A DNA stretch of 43,542 nt from positions 1 through 43,542 of IMG/VR virus record IMGVR_UViG_3300028384_000491. One strand, 5' to 3'. Shown one piece after another: positions 38,465 to 43,542 of this stretch. This DNA comes from a virus. The notes beneath the pieces are model-generated. The model saw nothing but the letters and a program-made list of their open reading frames with translations, did not search any database and had not been told where the DNA came from. The position numbers and the translations under genes are program-made. How positions within the stretch are numbered: the first letter of the stretch is position 1; each line of letters starts with the position of its first letter.

Positions 38465-39685
38465 TTAGTTAAATCTTTTTGTTTTAATTTTTAGTTTTGT
38501 AGAATCTGCACCGGAAATAGCTCTAACTTTTAAGCCGTTTACAAAAACATCTCCAGAGTTTGAAGGTCTAGCTTTTGTGTCACTCAGGTTTTTAGAGTTA
38601 TCTACAACCTGCTTAACAGCATCTGCTTTACCTTGCTCGTAGAAATGAGCCGCGATACGATCTACATTTTCTGCAGCATACATTGCTTTGTGATAACCAG
38701 AATAATCACTAACAGCACCATTTGAATCAAGGAACTTCCCGATTAGGTTGTTAATATTAGACTGTTTTTCAGCAACAGCATCAGTGTTTTGAATTTTATA
38801 CCTATATTTCTTGTCACCTACATTAATGTCGAAACCTTCGAAATTTTCAGTGAAAAGCTTTTTAGTATTATTTTTAAACTCTTCGTGCTGTTGTTTAGTA
38901 GCTTCTTGCTGCTTATTATATCGATTGAAAAAGTCCATAGCTTTTTGAGCGTCAGGGTTTACATTTGATTTCAACTTGATATCAGCGTAATATTTTTCCT
39001 TAGTCTCGTTTAAAAAGCGTCTGGCTTTTGCAACTTCTTCTTTAAATGCAAGTTTTTTCTTGCGTATATCTTTATCTTCATCTAGGTCTTCGTCGTATTG
39101 AAAATCTTCCAATAATAACTCAACATCTGAATTATCAAGATATGGTTTTTCTTTTTTATAATATTCTTTTAACAAAGTAGTATCATCTACGTTAGAATAA
39201 TCTGCGTTTAATCTAACATAATCTTCTACGCTACCACCTGTTTCTTCCATAAAAGAAACTAGTTTTTCAATGTTTTCAGGTAGTTGTTTACCTAAAACCT
39301 TTTCATCTCTTACAGCTTCCTTAAGTTCTTGCTCTACCTGCTTAACCTCTACTTCTTGCTTTTCTTCAATAATCTGTATTGGAGATTCTACTGTTTCTTC
39401 GGTGGCCCGTACTTCTTCAACCACTCCTTCGCTGTCGCCACTGTCTTTGGGTTCTTCGATAACAACATTGCTATCATTTGTCTCTTGTGCTTGAACGGCA
39501 TCTTCTTTTGTTTTTTCTTCTTTAGGTATAACAACTTTTGTCACATCTTGTTCTACCTTTTTTTGTTCGACTGGTTTTGAAAGATCTACTTTTACAACCT
39601 CGTCTTTTTTAACTAACTTTTTAGGTGTTTTTTTAGTTTTACCTTTTAAGGTAAATTCACCTTCTTGTTTTGTTTCTGTTGACAT
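38465..39685 (-). CDS. Scaffolding protein candidate
   Basis: A 406-residue, highly charged protein between portal and capsid genes. The first ~130 residues are Lys/Glu/Val-rich and probably disordered (for example VVEEVRATEETVESPIQI), the middle is helical (KKLAFKEEVAKARRFLNE), and the basic end TKLKIKTKRFN resembles the capsid-binding tail of scaffolds. High charge, helical core and gene order are the classical marks of a podovirus scaffold; sequence homology is not claimed. Confidence 0.7.
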   Translation of the reverse strand: MSTETKQEGEFTLKGKTKKTPKKLVKKDEVVKVDLSKPVEQKKVEQDVTKVVIPKEEKTKEDAVQAQETNDSNVVIEEPKDSGDSEGVVEEVRATEETVESPIQIIEEKQEVEVKQVEQELKEAVRDEKVLGKQLPENIEKLVSFMEETGGSVEDYVRLNADYSNVDDTTLLKEYYKKEKPYLDNSDVELLLEDFQYDEDLDEDKDIRKKKLAFKEEVAKARRFLNETKEKYYADIKLKSNVNPDAQKAMDFFNRYNKQQEATKQQHEEFKNNTKKLFTENFEGFDINVGDKKYRYKIQNTDAVAEKQSNINNLIGKFLDSNGAVSDYSGYHKAMYAAENVDRIAAHFYEQGKADAVKQVVDNSKNLSDTKARPSNSGDVFVNGLKVRAISGADSTKLKIKTKRFN

Positions 39686-39717
39686 AATATAATATAATTT
39701 AAAAAAATGTTATAGCA

Positions 39718-42105
39718 TTACATAAATGCTCCTAAACCTTGATCTGGTTCGTTTTCAAAGTCTATTGGTAAGCCATCATTTTTTCTTTGACTTATCATTT
39801 CACTTTGTTGTGTTGCTTGTATTTTTGTTCTTTTATCTTTTCTATCTTCTATAAACTGCTCTTTGCTTCTTTGAACTTGAACATCCATTTGCTTAAGTTG
39901 CATATCATACTGAAACTGTCTTTCCATTTCAGCTTGCTTTATTTGAGAAGCAGTCTGCATTTTTTGAAGTTCCATTTCTTGTTTAGCTTTTTCAATATCA
40001 ACTTTAGTTGATGCAATAGCTTCTTGCTTTTGAACTTCAGCCATAGCTGTTCTCTCAGCTGTTTGAGCTTGAGCATCGGCTTGAGCAGCTATATTTGCTT
40101 GTTGAGCTTTTTGATCGCGCTCGATTTTTACTTTACGTTTTATCTTAAGCATTTGATTAGCTAGCTTAAGATTTTTGATTTGACGTATGTCAATAGCGTC
40201 TTCTAGATCAATACCTCCTGATTGTAAAGCAACTTGTATATTTTGTTCAAGTTGTGCTTTTTCTTCTTCATCAGGCTCTAATTCTAAGAAAATACCAAAG
40301 TCATGAAGATTTAAATTTATAACCTCGTCTAACGACTTTATATTGTATGTAGATATAGAGTTTTGTAACGATGCTCTTGTAAGCGGAAAATACAACGCAT
40401 CAGATATTTTAAGAGATACATTTTCTGCTAGTTTAAGAGTTAAAAATAAACTAGACTGAACAATATGTCTTGTTGCTACATTCGAAGCGTTAGCGGCTAG
40501 TTTCTGTAATCCTACAAGAGTAGATTTATCAGGCGTGCTTCCGTCTCTAGCTTCGTTTAATCCCGTCACGTCACGTATCATTTGCAAATAATATTGATAC
40601 GTTTGTATTAAGCTTTGTATTTTACCGTAACCATTAGAACTATTAAGTTCTTGAATAGGTACTTTACCAGGATTCATATCACCATCTTGAGTAAGTGATC
40701 TACCTACAATAGAACCTGTTTGAAAATACATATTTAAAGCTTCAGCTGGATTATAATTTGTTCCATTACCTAAATCAACCTCTGCTAATCCGTCCATATC
40801 AAGATAAACACCATCTGGCACCATTCTTGATAATACTTGTTGAAGTTTCAAATGCGTTATTTGAATCATGTCGGCAAAACCAATACACTTACTAACAATC
40901 GACTCTATTCTACCCTTGTACATTCTTGGTGCACAAATAGCATAATTCATAGCGACTTTTGTAGTATCAGCATAAGGTCTAGACATATTTTCGGCTAACT
41001 CCCACTTTAACATTGTGTTTGTACCAAGAACAACAGCTCCATTGTATAAAACCTCTATTGTTCTAGAAACTCTTTCAAAGTTATCATTTTCAGGTGGATT
41101 AAATGTATCTGGCTTTTCAATAGCCTTCATTAGTCCTTGATCTGTTTGCTTTATTTTAAATACTTGATTGTGATATGTTTTGTAATCAAAGTATAAAATC
41201 TGAACAGTGTTTTCGTCGTATTGTCCCCAACCTGTTATGTAAGATTTATTACCAGGCATATTTTGTATACGCTCTAACTCTTTTTCTGATATATTTGGAA
41301 ACTCTTTTTTAAGTTCTGGTATAGTTATTGATTTAACTTCACCCACATAGTATATATCTTCAAAGTTTGGATCTTCTGTATAAGAATAAACCATATAAGC
41401 TGGGTCAACGTAATCTACTTTAACACCTTCAGCTGTATTGAAACTTGTTTTAGCCGCAGCAATACCAAGAACAGTTAAATCCATGTTTAACCTTCTACGT
41501 ATTAAATCATATTTATTTTGAGCAAATATGGTTGATATAGTTTCTTCTTCAGCTATTTCAATAGATTGTTTGTAGCTCAATTGCATTTTAAGTTCTAACT
41601 CTTCTTTAGACTCCGGCACTACGTCAATACTTGGAGACTGGTGCAAGTCAATACCTAAAACAGCTTTTACGTTTTCAATATAATCTTTAGCGATCATATC
41701 TTCATAAAGCTTTGAAGCATAATCAGTTCTTTTCTTTACAGACTGAGGATCTTGAGCGTAAGCTTTTATATCATATGTTTTTTGAGATATACCGTTTACA
41801 ACGATATCTACAAACTTAGATAAAATTGGAACTGGTTTCCAATCTAAATTTAAGTAAGACAAATCACCATTAATTGATAATTCATCTTTATATTTTTGTA
41901 TTGATTGCTCTCCTCGAGCATATAGTCTTAAATTATGAAAGTTGTTCCAATTAGTTAAATATCTATTACCGTTAGTTCTACCTTGTCTAAACCACTCATA
42001 TTCTATGGCTTGAGCAACTTGCTGTCCATATTCAAAAGTGTCTTTTTCTTCGTTACTTACTACTTGACTAGGAAAAGAACTGTTGTTATTAGTGTAAACG
42101 TTCAT
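39718..42105 (-). CDS. Portal protein
   Basis: A 795-residue protein directly after terminase, forming the twelve-fold ring through which DNA enters and leaves. The start region includes FHNLRLYARGEQSIQKYKDE and WKPVPILSKFVDIVVNGI, typical of large podovirus-type portals, and the core has TVLGIAAAKTSFNTAEGVKV and VDPAYMVYSY. The last ~160 residues are a Gln/Glu/Lys-rich helix (KAKQEMELQKMQTASQ), probably a coiled coil or barrel extending into the capsid. Length is at the upper end for portals. The adjacency to terminase and the coiled-coil end support the call. Confidence 0.82.
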   Translation of the reverse strand: MNVYTNNNSSFPSQVVSNEEKDTFEYGQQVAQAIEYEWFRQGRTNGNRYLTNWNNFHNLRLYARGEQSIQKYKDELSINGDLSYLNLDWKPVPILSKFVDIVVNGISQKTYDIKAYAQDPQSVKKRTDYASKLYEDMIAKDYIENVKAVLGIDLHQSPSIDVVPESKEELELKMQLSYKQSIEIAEEETISTIFAQNKYDLIRRRLNMDLTVLGIAAAKTSFNTAEGVKVDYVDPAYMVYSYTEDPNFEDIYYVGEVKSITIPELKKEFPNISEKELERIQNMPGNKSYITGWGQYDENTVQILYFDYKTYHNQVFKIKQTDQGLMKAIEKPDTFNPPENDNFERVSRTIEVLYNGAVVLGTNTMLKWELAENMSRPYADTTKVAMNYAICAPRMYKGRIESIVSKCIGFADMIQITHLKLQQVLSRMVPDGVYLDMDGLAEVDLGNGTNYNPAEALNMYFQTGSIVGRSLTQDGDMNPGKVPIQELNSSNGYGKIQSLIQTYQYYLQMIRDVTGLNEARDGSTPDKSTLVGLQKLAANASNVATRHIVQSSLFLTLKLAENVSLKISDALYFPLTRASLQNSISTYNIKSLDEVINLNLHDFGIFLELEPDEEEKAQLEQNIQVALQSGGIDLEDAIDIRQIKNLKLANQMLKIKRKVKIERDQKAQQANIAAQADAQAQTAERTAMAEVQKQEAIASTKVDIEKAKQEMELQKMQTASQIKQAEMERQFQYDMQLKQMDVQVQRSKEQFIEDRKDKRTKIQATQQSEMISQRKNDGLPIDFENEPDQGLGAFM

Positions 42106-43542
42106 TTAACTTATAATTTTTGATGTATATCCCCTGTTGTCATATCTTTTTATTCCTAAATCTACAGGTTCTCTTTTTATTCTATTAACTGGTGTGTATC
42201 TATGCTTATTACAAGCCATAAGAGCTAAGCCAGAACTTATTGACGCATCGTGCGAAGTTCTGTTATTTATGTTAAATTTAGCCCAATCTTCTAGCGTTCT
42301 TTGAAAATACATATCACCATATCCGGTTTCTTTTAAACCTACGAAGTTTTCTATGTAAGATTCTATAGCAGCAGCGTGAGCTTGTTTAATATCTTCACTT
42401 GAGTTAGGTATTCCACCTATTTCTCTCTCTGTAACTGATAGTTTATTTATTGTTCTATCAGGTCTATTCATTGCAAAACCTCTATAACCTCTTTTCTTAA
42501 AATAATACAATAGTCGAGGTTTATTGTTTTCTGCTAGTATTGGCATGCCGTAAAATACACAAGCCATTAAGACATCTTCAAAGAATATTTCAGCAGTTTG
42601 CGGTCTAGCTATATATTCTAAGAAAAAATGATTTGGTGGCGCATCTTCCATACTAAACTTTGTTAATCCGTGCAAAGATCCGTTAGAACCTCTTTTATCG
42701 ACTGTACCCGATATATCATAAGGGTCACAGCCAAAAGCACCTATATGCTCGTTACTTGGATAAAACTTACCGTTTTTTGTGTATTTTTTATTTTGCAAAT
42801 GCAAAGGTGGTATCCAACTGACTAAAAACCTACCGCTTTTATTTGGAGTAAAAATAACTCTACTATCTTGTTGACCATGCTCCCAGCTAAAACTACCTTG
42901 CGTTACATTTATAGAGTTGCGCATGTCTTCGTTAAAATCTATCTGCTCGTATATTTTAGTTAGATTAAATAAAGATTGCTTTGTTTCATCTCTAAAAGCG
43001 TGTTTTTCAGTACGTGGAAATTGTCTGTAAAATTCATTTAAAGCATCTTGATCTTGCTTTAATCCTTCTACTTCGTTCTCCCAGTATTCTATTACACCTA
43101 TTTTTATTTTTTCACCTTGTGGCCCTTCGATTGCTTTGGATGGAGTATTGAATACAGGTATTCCATAAGAATCAATGTATCCCTCGTAATTCCATTCCAT
43201 AGGTATAAACAAAGAATATAATCCCGAACGAGTCTGCCCGTTGGCGTTTCGCTGAGTGACGTCCGAGTCATCATAAAGTTTTTTAAAGTTTTTTCCTCCT
43301 TTGTCATGAGCATTAGACGTCGAGCCCATCATGCATTTACCGATAATCTTACTACCTAATCGTAAACATGTTCTTGTTACTCGCCAATTGTTTAATATAT
43401 TATTTGGTTTCTCCCATTTACCACTTTCATCGTGAACTAATAGTTTTAGTTTTTCACCGTCATAACTATTGTCTCCAGTGTTTTTCCAGTCGATGGTAGT
43501 ATCAAGTCCCGATATTTCTTGTAGCTTTTCATTTGTTTCCAG
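42106..43542 (-). CDS. terL: Terminase large subunit, partial at the window edge
   Basis: ATPase-nuclease that packages DNA into the prohead. The open frame runs off the right edge, so the N-terminus with Walker A is missing and an apparent ATG at 43332 is internal. Visible parts: Walker B-type LLVHDE (43426-43440), the coupling segment KIIGKCMMGSTSN that follows it, and the RNase H-like nuclease domain with GAFGCDPYD (first Asp), a strand LEYIARP, and a late HDASISSGLALMA carrying the last acidic residue. The stop is one base before the portal start. At least 479 residues are in view. Confidence 0.88.
   Translation of the reverse strand: METNEKLQEISGLDTTIDWKNTGDNSYDGEKLKLLVHDESGKWEKPNNILNNWRVTRTCLRLGSKIIGKCMMGSTSNAHDKGGKNFKKLYDDSDVTQRNANGQTRSGLYSLFIPMEWNYEGYIDSYGIPVFNTPSKAIEGPQGEKIKIGVIEYWENEVEGLKQDQDALNEFYRQFPRTEKHAFRDETKQSLFNLTKIYEQIDFNEDMRNSINVTQGSFSWEHGQQDSRVIFTPNKSGRFLVSWIPPLHLQNKKYTKNGKFYPSNEHIGAFGCDPYDISGTVDKRGSNGSLHGLTKFSMEDAPPNHFFLEYIARPQTAEIFFEDVLMACVFYGMPILAENNKPRLLYYFKKRGYRGFAMNRPDRTINKLSVTEREIGGIPNSSEDIKQAHAAAIESYIENFVGLKETGYGDMYFQRTLEDWAKFNINNRTSHDASISSGLALMACNKHRYTPVNRIKREPVDLGIKRYDNRGYTSKIIS

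Noticed and set aside
43104-43332. ATG at 43332 as the true start of terminase
   Set aside because: The same frame continues to the window edge with Walker B and coupling-motif sequence before this ATG, so the gene is simply cut by the edge.
1-43542. Window as a circularly permuted complete genome
   Set aside because: Joining the right edge to base 1 puts a stop in the terminase frame within five codons (TAA at complement of 13-15), so the ends are not contiguous as given.
1-43542. CRISPR array, tRNA genes, integrase or transposase
   Set aside because: I saw no spaced direct repeats, no cloverleaf candidates and no protein with integrase or transposase motifs while reading both strands; a tRNA scan and profile search would settle it.

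Overview
This window reads as part of the genome of a lytic, podovirus-like tailed phage. The host is most likely a marine member of the Bacteroidota (inference). The evidence is AT-rich DNA, start codons preceded by A/T-rich sequence instead of strong Shine-Dalgarno sites, and a secreted protein whose signal peptide ends in SIQAQQ, a form typical of Flavobacteriia. Genes are packed with ATGA and TAATG overlaps. There is no tRNA, rRNA, integrase, repressor, insertion sequence or CRISPR array that I can see.

Layout: bases 1-14697 carry only plus-strand genes (early and middle functions), and 14782-43542 only minus-strand genes (lysis, virion and packaging). The blocks converge on a strong bidirectional terminator at 14704-14729. 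The plus block has small unknown genes (1-1712), an ATP-dependent DNA ligase, more small genes, a helix-turn-helix protein and a sigma-70-like factor (to 4942). Next comes a recombination and replication set: ERF annealing protein, RecE-like exonuclease, SSB-like protein and a T7-type primase-helicase. A nucleotide set follows: a thymidylate-synthase-fold enzyme with the Asp that marks dCMP specificity, a GIY-YIG/MazG fusion, a second MazG-like protein, a PD-(D/E)XK nuclease, and class I ribonucleotide reductase (nrdB intact, nrdA broken by an internal deletion and frameshift).

The minus block, read from the right edge, is terminase large subunit (cut by the edge), portal, scaffold candidate, major capsid protein with its own terminator, connector-like proteins, a 1766-aa tail protein, a 617-aa companion, two internal virion candidates and a 2657-aa giant protein. 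The giant protein contains an HExxH motif and a P-loop kinase nested inside a HAD phosphatase. After it come ten very small genes, including a holin candidate and an M15 peptidase endolysin. Several of these small proteins are Cys-containing and share an N-terminal [ST]-P-L motif.

How it fits together (inference): RNR, the TS-fold enzyme and the MazG-like enzymes would reshape the dNTP pool and may make a modified cytosine. Ligase, ERF, exonuclease, SSB and primase-helicase would replicate and recombine the DNA. The sigma factor would direct host RNA polymerase to the minus-strand block. The most unusual items are the nested kinase/phosphatase, the N177D thymidylate-synthase homolog, the [ST]-P-L small-protein cluster, and the nrdA lesion. 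Small genes of 28 to 59 codons were found by reading gaps directly.
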